Shown: one piece after another, positions 1 through 12,794 of the stretch
Position numbering within the stretch: the first letter of the stretch is position 1
Layout: the number at the start of each line of letters is the position of its first letter
DNA from: Mesostigma viride
Taxonomy: Eukaryota > Streptophyta > Mesostigmatophyceae > Mesostigmatales > Mesostigmataceae
Direction: 5' to 3'
NCBI GenBank assembly: GCA_009746045.1
Contig: RPFO01000667.1
Location: forward strand, 7,217,046 to 7,281,045
Length of the DNA: 64,000 nucleotides
Made by a program: the position numbers and the translations under genes
Notes under the pieces: generated by a model
Databases searched by the model: none
What the model saw: the letters and a program-made list of their open reading frames with translations, nothing else
Told to the model about the DNA's origin: nothing

Positions 1-144
1 CCATGCTCGTTTTCGATCAAGTCATGAAACCCCACCAGGGACTTCAGCAGCCCGTAATGCTCTGTCGTCAACGCCGACGGGAGCCCGGGCACCAACGCAC
101 TCGCGACGACGTACACATTCGGACCGTGAGGGATGGGCACAGTC
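1..144 (-). CDS. partial exon of an unrecognised minus-strand gene
   Basis: The complement reads open from a CAG acceptor (AG at 146-145) to the window edge. It gives about 47 residues including 'TVPIPHGPNVYVVASALVPG' and 'YGLLKSLVGFHDLIENEH', with a composition typical of a folded protein and no stop. The exon would start at 144 with one base completing a split codon. I do not recognise the family. The rest of the gene lies outside the window or in undetected upstream exons. Inference only; a chance open frame of this length is possible. Confidence 0.35.
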
Positions 145-273
145 CTGTTGCAGTGTTGCTGATGTGATTGTACTACTACTATGAGGTACTATGAGGCACC
201 AAATATGTGCCTACATAATGACACTCACGAATCTCCACCTACATGTACTGCATCGCATTTTGGTCGTAAACAG

Positions 274-3200
274 GCTGGTCGGACGCCCTTCCACCTGGCT
301 GCCTACTCAGGGAGCCTGGAGCTGCTGGAGTATTTGGTGGAGCGCTGGGTGTATATCCGGGCAAGGGACAAGGTGGGTTTAAGGTTGGGCCGCCAGGTTC
401 ATTATTAGTGATCAGGTTAACTTGTTGGTGGTTGCTTTGCTTTGTGTGCATGACTGCTTGTGAGTATTTCTATCAATGAGTAAACCACTGAGTGCAGTGA
501 GTATATGTGTGTTTTGTCGCTGTATGCTTCATCGCTAAATTCACAATGACAGACGACGAGACTTGATGGAAGAGTCGTCTCGATCATTTTTATCCTGGGT
601 CTGCCAAGAGCTGTGTATTGGTCTAGCCGGCGGATAATCTCTCGGATGGTGCCTTGTTAATCGACGGGAGGGTGATGGCGCCTTACTAACCAGAAGTAAG
701 CTCGTTGCGGCTGTTGTTAACCTGGGTTAATCAGCCGTCCATCCTAACTTTAGGACTTGGTCCTGAAACGTCCTAAGGTCACTATAACCGAGGTACCGAG
801 CGCGGGGGGTCACTATGTGGTCCATACCCCTAGTGGACCGTGACCTCCGAGTTGTACCCTACCCGCGATACCGGTATATCGTACCCGAATTCCGTACCGG
901 GTACTAGGTAGATGCGCGGGAATGTACGTACCTCGACCAAAAATACAACGATTTGGGGGCAAAAAAGTGGGTGCGGGAATAATGTGCGGCGGATATGGCA
1001 ACCTGACAATGGGTGGCTTTTTCACGTGAGCTTATCGTTTTGGGCGCCCAGTAGCAAGAACGAAAGCTTGATACTTACACGTCAAGGCGCTGAATTTGGC
1101 TGCGAAATTATTTGCGTTTGCATGTGTAGCACGGCTGCTCAACATGAGTAGGTCACAGATCGCCTGCGCCCGGATGGTCGATTTTGACCACAAACATGTC
1201 AGTGCGTGAGAGAACGTTGCCCGCACCAGGCCAGGCAGTTTTTTCGCATGATTTTAATGGTAGTTTAGAGTTTAGAAACGGTATATCTGACAAGGGAGCG
1301 CCCGGGCCTGGATGTTCTTGCCCGAAGTTTACTGTCGACCATTTTGCAGAACGTTAGGGCTGGGCAGCGAGCGCACGTGACAGTACTTGTCTTTCGATCT
1401 ATCTTGGGCCTAGAACAATTCTCCGGCGTGTTTTACATAACTTTCGAACCATTTTGCAAGTTTGGCTGCGTTCTTGTGCCGGAAAGCTGGCTTGCTGCGG
1501 ATATCCGCGATTCTTAATTAATGCATCCACCTGGACGTGGTGACGTAACAAGCAGGTGCGTGCCGGGTTCTCTCTGTGGTTAGGTGTAAGGGATAGCGTA
1601 GTCGTAGCAGTAAGTGTCAGCGGGCTATGCCTGAAAGACAGGACAGTTTCTGTGCATTTACATGGCTTACGTAGTTGGTTTACGGCATGTACTTTCTATC
1701 GTCGCAATCTTCCTTGTTCGCTGCTGCTAAGTTACGCATGCTTCCCAGCGGTGTTACGGTTGCGTTCATGATCAACCATGGGCCCATTGCTCGCAGTTGT
1801 TCTAGCTGTTCTTGTGCTGCTTATATGTGATGCTTTTACAGCTCGCCCCCCCCCTTTAGAATGCATGCGGTGTGTGGCATGTTCGATAGTGCTCTTCAAC
1901 AACTTCATCTGGCTGCTATCCTGTGTAAGTTTCCATACGTGTACATGTGGGGTCCTCTCCTTCCTGGGTGGTGGCCAGCATGCCCTTGACATTAAACAAG
2001 CAATGGGGTATGCTTAGAGAGATTTTGCCGTAAGGGGTGGGTCATATTCAAGCCATGCAACCTCAGCCTTTATACAACCTTATATTGCATGATCTGCCCC
2101 ATCTGTGACACCGTTAGGCACGCGTATACATACGTGCAGCCACAGCACGGCACGGCCTTGTTATACGCTGCCCCACCTCCCCAAGGCCGCGTAGGGTCCC
2201 GTGGGGCCCCGAGGATTGGTAAGAAGCTTAAGGGACTGTGTGGGTGGCGTGGTGATGTGTGATACACATGGTGGTCCTAAAAAGTCCTTGTTACAATTTT
2301 GGGCCATTTTTTTCGTTCGAGGTCTGCCATGGGGCAGGGCCAGTTTTGGTACTAAACTTCGTTATTTGAACTTAGGTCTTTGATAGAAATTAAATAACTA
2401 TATTATTTCTCAGTGGCACAAATGCCAGGGTCAAATATTATTGTTTACTTGATAATTAAATACGCATTCCCCAGCGTCCTAAATGTAGGACTTTTTTTCA
2501 GGCTTTTGGACACTGTGATTCAAGTAACAATAACGATTGTTCCAACTGAGCACTTTTTTACACTGACCGTGTGCCTGGCTTATGTGTTCGTACTGTTTCG
2601 CCCAACATCCAGGAAGGCAACAACGCGCTGGCTTTTGTGCGTGGCAACGCCAACGTCGCGACGTTTCTTGGGAGGTGGCTCACAATGGCACGCGAGGACA
2701 GGGTTACACGCGTAAGTACTTGCATGGAAGTATGCTCAGTGCTCAGGAATAAAATTGAGTGTTCAAGGACACAGGCTTGGTGGATGCCGGGCCGCTCACC
2801 TGATAATAATGAAATGCGCCAACGGCTAGTAATAAAATGAGCCACCGCGTTGTCCCGCTTGGGAGAGTTGGAGCACAGGATGACCTGGGGATTTAGTGCT
2901 TTCAAACCCCCGGATACGTTTCCAGTACGCCTGTACATGTGGGATGGGAGCGGCCACTCACCATTCGTTCACTGCCCCAAGGGCTGGTCCCTTGGTAACC
3001 TGAACGTAGTTCAGAAATATGTGGGCTGAAGGCTGCCAGATATGTGATGGCCGAATGCCCAAACACACTGCATTTGGCAGCCGGGCCGGTAATTTGATTG
3101 TCAATTCAAGGCATCAACTTCCAGAATCGTATAATATACTGGTGTGGTGGAATGCTAATGCTGCATGTGGTATTATGATGGTATTTGTTTTGCAGCCGGG

Positions 3201-3304
3201 ACCGGTACACAATCTTGTATCGCGCCTTGGCTCATGGACTGAGCTTGGATTGCAGCAACAATCCAGAGCACTGCAGTGGCTCCTGATTACTGGCCTGACG
3301 CTTG
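274..3304 (+). CDS. ankyrin-repeat-like gene, exons only partly resolved
   Basis: Three candidate exons. 274-372 (acceptor CAG at 271-273, donor GTGGGT) encodes exactly one 33-residue ankyrin repeat containing 'TPFHLAAYSGSLELLEYLVE'. 2613-2711 (acceptor AG at 611-612, donor GTAAGT) is again 99 nt and phase 0, and reads as a degenerate repeat ('EGNNALAFVRGNANVATFL'). 3196-3304 (TTTTGCAG acceptor, donor GGTAAGG) is open for 36 codons and ends in phase 1. The one-repeat phase-0 exon design matches the clear ankyrin exons at 57.6-61.9 kb. No start codon or terminal exon was identified. The intervening 373-2612 and 2712-3195 show nothing else I can support; 780-910 is rich in short palindromes. 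Ankyrin repeats are protein-binding modules, so no specific function can be given. Confidence 0.4.
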
Positions 3305-3355
3305 GTAAGGCACCATTTTGGACGTTTCCGTTTTGATGTGAAAGCCAAGTCATTT

Positions 3356-4815
3356 AGTTAATTAATTAATGAATACCGCGTCACTACGTCATGTGTTATT
3401 AATTAATGAATACTGCGTCAATATACGTCATGTGTTATTAATTAATGAATACCGCGTCACTACGTCATGTGTTATTAATTAATGAATACCGCGTCACTAC
3501 GTCATGTGTTATTAATTAATGAATACCGCGTCAATACGTCATGTGTTATTAATTTATGAATACCGCGTCAATACGTCATGTGTTATTAATTAATGAATAC
3601 CGCGTCAATATACGTCATGTGTTATTAATTAATGAATACCGCGTCACTACGTCATGTGTTATTAATTAACGAATACCGCGTCGCTACGTCATGTGTTATT
3701 AATTAATGAATACCGCGTCACTACGTCATGTGTTATTAATTAATGAATACCGCGTCACTACGTCATGTGTTATTAATTAATGAATACCGCGTCACTACGT
3801 CATGTGTTATTAATTAATGAATACCGCGTCAATACGTCATGTGTTATTAATTAATGAATACCGCGTCACTACGTCATGTGTTATTAATTAATGAATACCG
3901 CGTCACTACGTCATGTGTTATTAATTAATGAATACCGCGTCACTACGTCATGTGTTATTAATTTATGAATACCGCGTGACTACGTCATGTGTTATTAATT
4001 AATGAATACCGCGTCACTACGTCATGTGTTATTAATTAATGAATACCGCGTCACTACGTCATGTGTTATTAATTAATGAATACCGCGTCACTACGTCATG
4101 TGTTATTAATTAATGAATACCGCGTCACTACGTCATGTGTTATTAATTAATGAATACCGCGTCACTACGTCATGTGTTATTAATTAATGAATACCGCGTC
4201 ACTACGTCATGTGTTATTAATTAATGAATACCGCGTCACTACGTCATGTGTTATTAATTAATGAATACCGCGTCACTACGTCATGTGTTATTAATTAATG
4301 AATACCGCGTCACTACGTCATGTGTTATTAATTAATGAATACCGCGTCACTACGTCATGTGTTATTAATTAATGAATACCGCGTCACTACGTCATGTGTT
4401 ATTAATTAATGAATACCGCGTCACTACGTCATGTGTTATTAATTAATGAATACCGCGTCACTACGTCATGTGTTATTAATTAATGAATACCGCGTCACTA
4501 CGTCATGTGTTATTAATTAATGAATACCGCGTCGCTACGTCATGTGTTATTAATTAATGAATACCGCGTCACTACGTCATGTGTTATTAATTAATGAATA
4601 CCGCGTCACTACGTCATGTGTTATTAATTTATGAATACCGCGTCACTACGTCATGTGTTATTAATTAACGAATACCGCGTCACTACGTCATGTGTTATTA
4701 ATTTATGAATACCGCGTCAATATACGTCATGTGTTATTAATTAATGAATACCGCGTGACTCACTACGTCATGTGTTATTAATTAATGAATACCGCGTGAC
4801 TCACTACGTCATGTG
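3356..4815. repeat. 37-bp satellite, about 39 tandem units
   Basis: The unit is TTATTAATTAATGAATACCG followed by CGTCACTACGTCATGTG, 37 bp, repeated head to tail with few variants. Variants include CACT versus CAAT or CAATATA before ACGTCA, TTTATG for TTAATG, and CGAATA for TGAATA. Each unit holds two CGTCA words, so the complement shows two TGACG motifs 8 bp apart, plus the palindrome TTAATTAA. Variant units cluster at both ends while the middle is nearly uniform, as expected from unequal exchange. If the exon at 3196-3304 is real, the array sits in the following intron. Confidence 0.97.
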
Positions 4816-6746
4816 CGCATGTGAAGTCCAACTCAAGCATCAGGTGCGAACTAGCAAGTCTGCATGATTGCAGATCGATCATCGTTGGCCATCCCGACGT
4901 GTTGTGCTGAATTTTAGGCAGCACCATGACTCCACTTAAGGTGAGGGTCCTATGCCAGACCCCCCAAAACCATAATATGGAATAACATGCAAAGCTGGCC
5001 TTGGGGCACCTGCAAACTATGATTTTGCCATGTAAATGGGATGTGTGGGGGTCCATCCCACCCACTGATGGGGGGTATATACCCCTTTTAGTGACCGGTA
5101 TTACGCAAAAACGGACAAAAGACGCTACTCTAGGGGCATATCCCCTAGGACAGTGGGGGCACAATTACTCATGTTTCAATATATTCCCATATAAAATCGT
5201 ATACGGTGAGGTTGCCTACCTAATTGGAGCCCCGGAATGATGAGTATTATTGAAGTTATTAATTTTCCCCTAAAAACCGTACTTTTTAAGGCTGAAAAAA
5301 ATAAATCAAATCAAAAACACATATTTAGAGCCTGGGGAGATATACACAAATACTACACATATCGACAATTAATGCCACAAAATCTGAGCTCATTCTGAGT
5401 ACAAACGTAGAAGTTATAGCGTTTGGCAGTTTGCCACCTGTGCAGACGCTAAGGAAGGCAATAGTGAGTATTAAGGCACACTAACACTTCCTATGCCATC
5501 CAAAAGGCTCCTGACCATGCCCAATTTGACCACAATGTACAAGGAGGTGGCTGGGCACGTCATGTGCCCTTGCCTTACCTCGACACGGGCAACGTGTTGC
5601 GTGTGTGCACAACAATGAGGCAGGTAGCTCTACATGCCTAGCCAACACTTCTTATGCATATTCCAAGTTTATGGTGTGGGCATCATCCCAAAACCAAGCT
5701 GTCCGAATTCAAACACACCCTGGAAAGCCATATCCACTAATTGCCCAACCAAGGGTAACAACAGACAGTCCACAGAGAAAGCATAAGTATCATACATGCT
5801 GCTTGCCAAGGCTTCTTACCATGGTTACCTTGCCTTGCTAGCATATGAATTAGGGCTCTCCCATTTTAGTGGGAGAAAGGCCAACAAGACGACGATAACC
5901 CCTACCTACATGCAGTTCCACCCATGCAGTATGCCCCTCAGAACAACCACTGCCACCTTTCTTTCCAGCGCAATTGTTTGCCAAGAAACAACCTCAAGCT
6001 TGTGAGCCTCTAACCACAATGAAGCCGCTGCTAAGAAAGGCTGCGTCAATATTCACACAAAACTGAGTGCTGTTAGCAATCTCCTTCCAAGAAAGCACTC
6101 AGCAAATCCCTGACAACTTGACGGCATGCCACGGCTCACGCTTTGACACGTCCCAGCCATGCAACGTACATACAAAACACTAAAAGGTGCCAGAAATCTG
6201 GCGATGCGCAGCACGGAATGGCATTCTACCTGGCGCTAACTGCACGGAAAGAAGCCGAAAACTTGCGTTGATAACCCATAAAGGAAGCGAAGCATCCATA
6301 GGGTGACGCTGAGCGCACGATCGTACCATTACCGGCGTTGTCCTTCGATTCGCCCAGCGGCGCCGGAAAGAACAACCTTCCATGGAATAATAAGACGCGC
6401 ATCCCGCGAGCCTGGAGAGTGTCTTACCGATCATGAAGGAAATCTTGCCGAAACCCAGCAATTTTTTTAAAGCTTTACCAATAACAATGTAAACGCATCC
6501 TTGACGCTAGGTAAAGCCCATAAAACCTGACAATCACCGCCGCCAGCGTGCATTCTAATTTATTCCTCTCGACGAAAACTTCAGATCAGACCCCCGTGGC
6601 GATGGTCATCAATAAAATCATCGACACTGCAAAAAACGCGAACTCCGCTACGAAGTAATATCATAAACTTGTCGTCTTTAAGATTAGCACAGTTTCTCTG
6701 CATTCCGCGAGCTATCTTTTTCTACTCTGCCTGAAAGCACGTCGCC
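4816..6746. other. intergenic or intronic, no gene recognised
   Basis: Several open frames of 60-130 codons occur on both strands, but none has a recognisable domain, a convincing splice context or codon bias. A splice-donor-like GTAAGA on the complement near 6430, after an open stretch reading 'KKLLGFGKISFMIG', is the only coding-like hint and is too short to call. Confidence 0.5.
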
Positions 6747-7284
6747 ATGGCCAGCTCCGGTAGGGGTGCGCGCACCGTGCACCACTTTTTCACGGTACGG
6801 ACGGGTACCGCGAATTTTTTTGGCGCCAAAAAATTCGCGCCGGGACCGTCACCTTAAGGCCTACTTGCAAAACGTGGTCATGTGCCTACAAATCAAAATA
6901 AGGCATGTTTGTGTCTGTTTACCTAGTCGAAAAGCGTACCACAGCACAGACAACGGCTGAAATATGTACTAGCTGGCCTCGTGGGCTTTCAGTGGTTGTC
7001 TCACCTGCAAGAGATTTCTGTTGGCATGCAGGCTTCTGGTGCATGAACTGTGGGTGCATTGAATTGCTTGTTGAGGCAGATTTACTCTTATCAAGGAGAC
7101 AACCACGACTCTCTTATATTCTTTCTTGTCATGCACTGCTGTTGTCTGTTGAAACCATTCATTTTTACAACCACGTGCTGCAGGGTGCCTCCGTGCTCTT
7201 GCCCCACGCAAGGTTAGGACATACAAGCTCACAGTTCCTTATACCGTTGTCACGGACGAGACCGACGATGAAGAGACGGCATGA
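6747..7284 (+). CDS. candidate small multi-exon gene, acidic C-terminus
   Basis: An ATG at 6747 has a strong initiation context (GTCGCCATGG) and is followed after 4 codons by a GTAGGG donor-like site. A plausible last exon at 7184-7284 follows a CTGCAG acceptor and reads through 'KVRTYKLTVPYTVVTDETDD' to a TGA at 7282-7284, ending in an acidic tail. Middle exons could not be identified, and the phase link between the two ends is unproven. The family is not recognised. The 168-codon open frame overlapping this region in another frame has no protein-like features and is ignored. Confidence 0.25.
6809..6839. repeat. 31-bp near-perfect palindrome
   Basis: CGCGAATTTTTTTGGCGCC is followed by its mirror arm ending AATTCGCG. 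The arms differ only by one T/A in the homopolymer, and the centre is GGCGCC. It lies just after the candidate start codon at 6747. It could form a cruciform or be a transposon relic. Confidence 0.85.
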
Positions 7285-8610
7285 GCCGGACTTGATGACT
7301 ATGCCAGTGCTGCTCAGCCGGCCGCGAATGACTAGCTGTGCAGATCGAGATTTAAACTGTGGCCGGCAACACGATAGTATTGGCCTTGACTTTGTCGTGG
7401 GCTTTCCGTGATAGGCTAGGCATGGGCATGTGCTACCCTAGACGGGACGGGCTTACGCCCGGGCAGCCTCCTGGTTTGTCTGTAATATGGAGGCAGATGG
7501 CCCGCAAGGAGAGGTGGCAGGTAGTGATGAAGGAGACCACCCCAAGTCAGTGGGGGCTCCGCGTGTGACGCAGTTTGGCATTCATAGCGATTCGGGCCGT
7601 GGTGCCCACAACCCTGTAACGTACTAGGAACTAGATAGCAATCATAATCCATTCCATCCCATGTTCCCCTCCCACTGAGGACTTATGCTCACGTGACGCA
7701 GTCACGTGTCTATTAATGAATCAATGACCATGGTGATCGACTCTATGTAGCCAACAGTAAAAATGCGATTGCGGCAATCCTAAAGCTTTGCTGCCAGCTT
7801 GGAAATAGAGTGCATGGGAGGCCTTGGTCAGCGCACCGGCCTGCCTGAAGAGGTCGCACTTCAAACCTGGGGGGTTTCAAACTGCCACCTCATGGGCGTC
7901 CTGATGAGTGGGACACTGGCCCGCAATTTTTGGGCTAGAAACGTGTCAGACATCGAAAAGTTTGAATAATGTTTATTCAGCTCCTTGTTTATTACTGCAG
8001 GGGTGTCTTCAATTATTTTCACCCCGAATTAAATATCTACTATCAAATTGAAATCGAAACTATGCCTCTAGATTCAAAATTGCAGCATTCCAGGCCTTTA
8101 CGCACAGAGCCCTGAAATGTCCAAGAGTTCTTGCAAGCTTGCCAAGCACCCGCAGAGCCATGTAGACCCTTTGAAAAAAGATAGCTCGATGGCCTCTCAA
8201 CCAGCCACCTAATGGCGCGGCATTAATTTTTAGACATGGCCAGCTCTGCAGTGGCCAGCGTGCTTCCGGTTGGGCATCCTGTGCTGCATGCCAACCAGAG
8301 CGTTGTCCTTGCACCAGCCCCGTATACCCGGGTTGGTTCCATTTGAGCGGTTTGCACCCCGCGGATCTCCCAACGCAGGCTCGCATGCGCGCAAGGATCA
8401 GAATATCTCCGTGTCACCATGCTCGAAATATCGAGGATCCATGCCACTTGGCCCCGCAGCAGGCAGTACCTGTAGACACGCCCATCGTATACGCCAGCAC
8501 CCGTCTCAATCCCGCGAATTATACCGCCACTGTCAACACAGGCACATGAGCGAATGGATACCCAAGTGCAAGCATGCCGTACATAGACATCCCAAGCCGT
8601 GGTACGCGAA
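7285..8610. other. intergenic, 3' flank of the S6K-like gene
   Basis: No supported gene. It contains the 19-bp palindrome at 7690-7708. At 8514-8531 lies a second copy of an 18-bp word, CGAATTATACCGCCACTG, that also spans the kinase stop codon at 8608-8625. So the 3' end of the kinase coding region was partly duplicated downstream. Confidence 0.5.
7690..7708. repeat. 19-bp palindrome CACGTGAC-GCA-GTCACGTG
   Basis: Perfect 8-bp arms around a 3-bp centre, each arm a G-box (CACGTG), followed by TATTAATGAAT. A related copy with shared flank (CTGAGGACTT...GCTCACGTGACGCAGT) lies at 9853-9872 and is followed by TATATTAAT. More diverged versions lie near 46940, 47015 and 49970, each followed by TTAAT-rich sequence. 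Confidence 0.8.
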
Positions 8611-11600
8611 TTATACCGCCACTGGTTCTGTCGCCAGCACAGGCCTTAGAGCCACTGGCTCTGCTGCTGCCATTGTCACCGCACCCGACACTGCCGCTGT
8701 GGGTTCCGACGCTGCCTGCGTGGACTCCGAAACAACCGGATTGGAGCCCGATACTGATTCCGCCAACGCGGGCTCTGATGGGCTACTCTTGCCACTCGAC
8801 ACTGGCTCCGCTGCGTCTAACAAATTCAACGCGGCATCCTCTGCCGAGACCATACTGGCATCCGTCCCCGTTGCCTCTGCGGGCTGGACCAGTACCGCCA
8901 CTGCCTCCTGATCGGCCGCCGGCTGTGGTTGGGCCCGCCCCACATGCAGCACATGCTCCATCGCAGCCAGTGACGCGCCTGGCCTGCCCACGGGGCCGTA
9001 CTCGTACGAGAACCCCATGAAGTCGTCGTGGTGGAGCGGGTTGGCCAGCACGGCCGCGTCGCAGGGGGAGTCCCTCGCCAGCTGGCGCGTGTACGCCTCG
9101 TCAAAGTTTCGGAAACACCGCTCGCTCTCGACCGCCGGCAGGAACGGGGGGCTCATCTGCCGGCTCTCGACCTGGGCCCACTTGATCCCCTGGAAGAAGG
9201 GGTGCCGAAGGATCTCGTCCCCCGCGAGCCGCTTCGCAGGGTCCTTGTTTAATAACCCCTTCAGCAGGGATGCCACACGGGGGGACAGGAACGGCGGCAG
9301 CTTGACCTTGTCCTTGACGATGCGTGTCTGGAGCTTTGAGCGGTCCTTGGTCGCAAACGGGGTCGAACCGGTGAGCATCTCAAACAGCAGGATGCCGACC
9401 GACCACCAGTCGGCGGGCTTGGAGTGGCCCTTCCCGAGGACGATCTCGGGGGCCATGTACTCGACGGTACCTGCCATCGAGTTGGTCGCGCGGCCCTCCG
9501 CCATCTGCGGCTTTGCGAGGCCGAAATCGGTGATTTTCACGTGGCCCTCGTGGTCCAGCAGGATGTTCTCCGGCTTGAGGTCGCTGTGATTGTGAGGGGC
9601 GTGAGCACAACCATTACGGCTGATTGTTAGGAGAATGCAAGCCATCCAGGATGTTCTCGGTTTTCCGGTGACTGTGTTCATGAGGGTGAAAATTTGTTGT
9701 GTGGTTAGCGACGGGATTTCTGTGAGTTAATTGCTTTACCTTCATTTGCGTTACTTTATTTTGGCATTGGTAGCATGGGTAGAAGCATAAGCATTAGATA
9801 GGTTCTAATTCTCGGGCTTAAGGCCCATCTTCATTTCCCTGAGGACTTTGGCTCACGTGACGCAGTAACGTGTATATTAATCAAGTCAAGGCCGCTGTGG
9901 TCATAAGGGGTGTAAAACACATACTACCTGGCGGCGTCATCGATAACAAGTCGGGGTGATCAGACGTGGAATGCACGCCAGTCGCCACACAAGACGTTCT
10001 CCGGTTTCAGATCGCAGCGATTGCGACCATGGGGGTGTGGCTACTGAACATGGAAGCTGGCTATGGGATGACAGGATCCGCTTAGGTAGGCATAAGATTA
10101 TTATCATTCGATACATGATAATGATCGATCCTTGCTGACAGAATTGGAAGTGATGGCTTGGAGCATGGCTTGGGAAAACAAGCTATGAGGGGCATGGCTT
10201 GGGAAAACAAGCTATGAGGGTCTCTGGAAAGCATGGCTTGGAAAAACAAGCTATGAGGGTCTTGAGAGGTTTCGTGGTTCCAGATGGGTGCATGTCGTTA
10301 TCACGTTTGATGCAGTTCATGGAAACTGAAAGCAGCAGTAAATGCATGGAGCAGTGCTGTGCCAGCTGTCCATTCCCGTGTGTGAGGGAAAGTAAGAAAA
10401 AGCCTCACAATGGGCTTCCATGATGCTCATACATCCCGCAAGGATGCATCGGGTCACACAAACCTGTAGGCAATAATTCGGGGCAGCGGTGCCACTGTCG
10501 TGGATGTGTTCCCACCTACAGGTAGTAGATACAGTTTTTCTAACCAAAAGGATGGGGTGAGACCCCCTTCTTTCCCTCCCCCCCTGCCCCCCCAGCTCCC
10601 GCCCCAACTAAAAACCAAAACTAACCAGGGAAGAAATACAACATCCAACACACAAGCCAACACCCACCGGTGGATGATGTCGAGCGAGTGCAGGTGCTGC
10701 ACCGCCAGCACGATCTCCGACATATAGAAGCGCGCCAGCTCCTCGCTAAACGTCCCCTGCTGGTACAGCTGGAAGAACAAGTGGCCCCCGTTGATGAAGT
10801 CCAGCACCAGGTACAGCTTGGAGGGCGACTGGAATGAGTAGCGGAGCGTCACGATGTAGGGGTGGCGGACCGCTTTAAGGATGTCGCGCTCTGCGCGCAT
10901 GTAGCTGGTCTGGCGGCGCTCCAGGATGCGGTCCTTGCGCATGACCTTCATTGCGTAGACCTGGGCGTGAGGGATGTGGATGTGGCAGTAGTGGTAGTGG
11001 TGGTGGTGGTGGTGGTGGTGGTGGTGGTGGTGGTGGTGGTGGTGGTGGTGGTGGTGGTGGTGGTGGTGGTGGTGGTGGTGGTGGTGGTGGTGGTGGTGGT
11101 GGTGGTGGTGGTAGTGCTAGTGGTAGTGGTAGTGGTAGTAGTAGTAGTAGTGGGGAGAAGAGAGGCACGCAGTGAGCGTATGAAGGCGGAAAGTGGTGAG
11201 GATGCGGTCCTTGCGCACCACCTTGATTGCGTAGACCAGCGCGGAAGGCATTAGTTAATAGTTAGTAGTCAATTAACAACACGCAAGCGGAATCCGCAGG
11301 TGGGGAAGGCATAAGGAGGTGGCAGTTTGGGGATGGGAGGGGGGAGTGGGCGTGACCGTGTGTTTGCACAGGACCTTCCTTCATCGTGTGGACTTGCATG
11401 TGGGGGTTGGGTGGTAGCGGTGAGGGTGGTGGGTGGGGTGGGGGTGGTGATAGTGATCATGGGTAGTTGTCGTGTGGGTAGGAATGGGGGGTGGGGCATG
11501 TCCAGTGCATGATGAGAGGGAGGAAAGCGGAGGGGAGAGAGATAGCGCTTGGGGGGTTGGGGTTGGGGAGGAAGGGGCACGAATGGGTGTACACTCCTGC

Positions 11601-12757
11601 AGGTATAGACCTGGTTGCGCATAGGCTTCGAAGTTCAGGGAACTGCGTGCGTGAGTTCAGGCCAAGGAGAGAGATGGCTTGGGGCAGTGGGACGGGACCG
11701 AGCATACGGGGGCGGAGGGCAAAAGAGATATGCCGGGGAGGCGAAGAAAAAAGTTTAAGTGGTAAGGAAACACTACAGTAGGGGGCGGGGAAGAAATGGC
11801 ATAAGACACAGTTTTCAAGTTGAACGGTGTGATCTCCTAACAATGGTGAAAGCTAAGCTCCATCTTTAGATCGATAAAGCAAAAGCGACGGTCTCCACTT
11901 CTCGCCTCCTCTCACCTGCTGGTTTGTGCGGTCCACCACGGCAAACACCTTGCCAAAAGCGCCCTGTCCCACCACGCGCAGCAGCTCAAAGTCGTCCGTG
12001 GTCAGCTTGCGACGGGGTGGGTGAGCAGGAGCCGCCGCCACCGCAGCAGAAGGAGGGGCAGGACCAGCGGCAGTAAGGCCAGCAGCAGCAGCATCTTCAC
12101 CCTGGGGAAGGGGAGTAGCAGCGCCATCGTTATTATTACTACTGCTGGTGCCGTCACATGGGCCAGCTACTGCCCATGCTACTGCCTGAGGGTCCTCTTT
12201 CGTCGCCGCATGAGCGTCCTTGCTCCCCTCGCTCGGGCCGCGACTCCTCACGCCCTCGTGGCTGGGTTCTCTATCAGCGGCTGCCACGTGATGGGTGCCC
12301 GACGCTGGGTCACTCGAGTGGGCCGTCGAGTGGTCACCCAGTTCCCTCCCTCCCATAATCCCGTTGGTCACGTCCGCATTACAAGATGCACTGCCGTCCT
12401 GTTGGCTCTGCCCGTCCGCCACGGGTAAAAACGCGGTTGTATTACGGGCGGAAGGCAGGGTGGCCGATAGCGCCCCCCTGACAGCACTGGCATACGCCCC
12501 CTTCTTACTGGCATCTGAACCCCTGTTGCCCGCATTGCCCCCAGAGGCCCCATTGGGCCCCTTGCCCCCATTGGCCTGGTCCCCACTCTCGCTGCCCTCA
12601 TCTCCATCCTCCTCCTCCACCGCCTCAGCGCCGGCCTCTTGCAGCTCTTGCAGCGCGTCCTGGTGGGGGGAAAGGGGGGGTTGATGATGTGTTTGTGGGT
12701 GATCAAGTTCATGATTGTGTGGTGTGGCGACGGTGTTTCAGCTCTTGCTGCGCGTCC

Positions 12758-12794
<37 letters not shown>

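Noticed and set aside
3356..4815. CRISPR-like array
   Set aside because: Units are contiguous with no unique spacers, in a eukaryotic context; it is a tandem satellite.
6905..7411. 168-codon plus-strand frame
   Set aside because: Low-complexity-free but unrecognisable, and it overlaps a better terminal-exon candidate in another frame.
10862..11254. Poly-Val, poly-Gly and poly-Pro frames
   Set aside because: The (GGT)n microsatellite in kinase intron 2.
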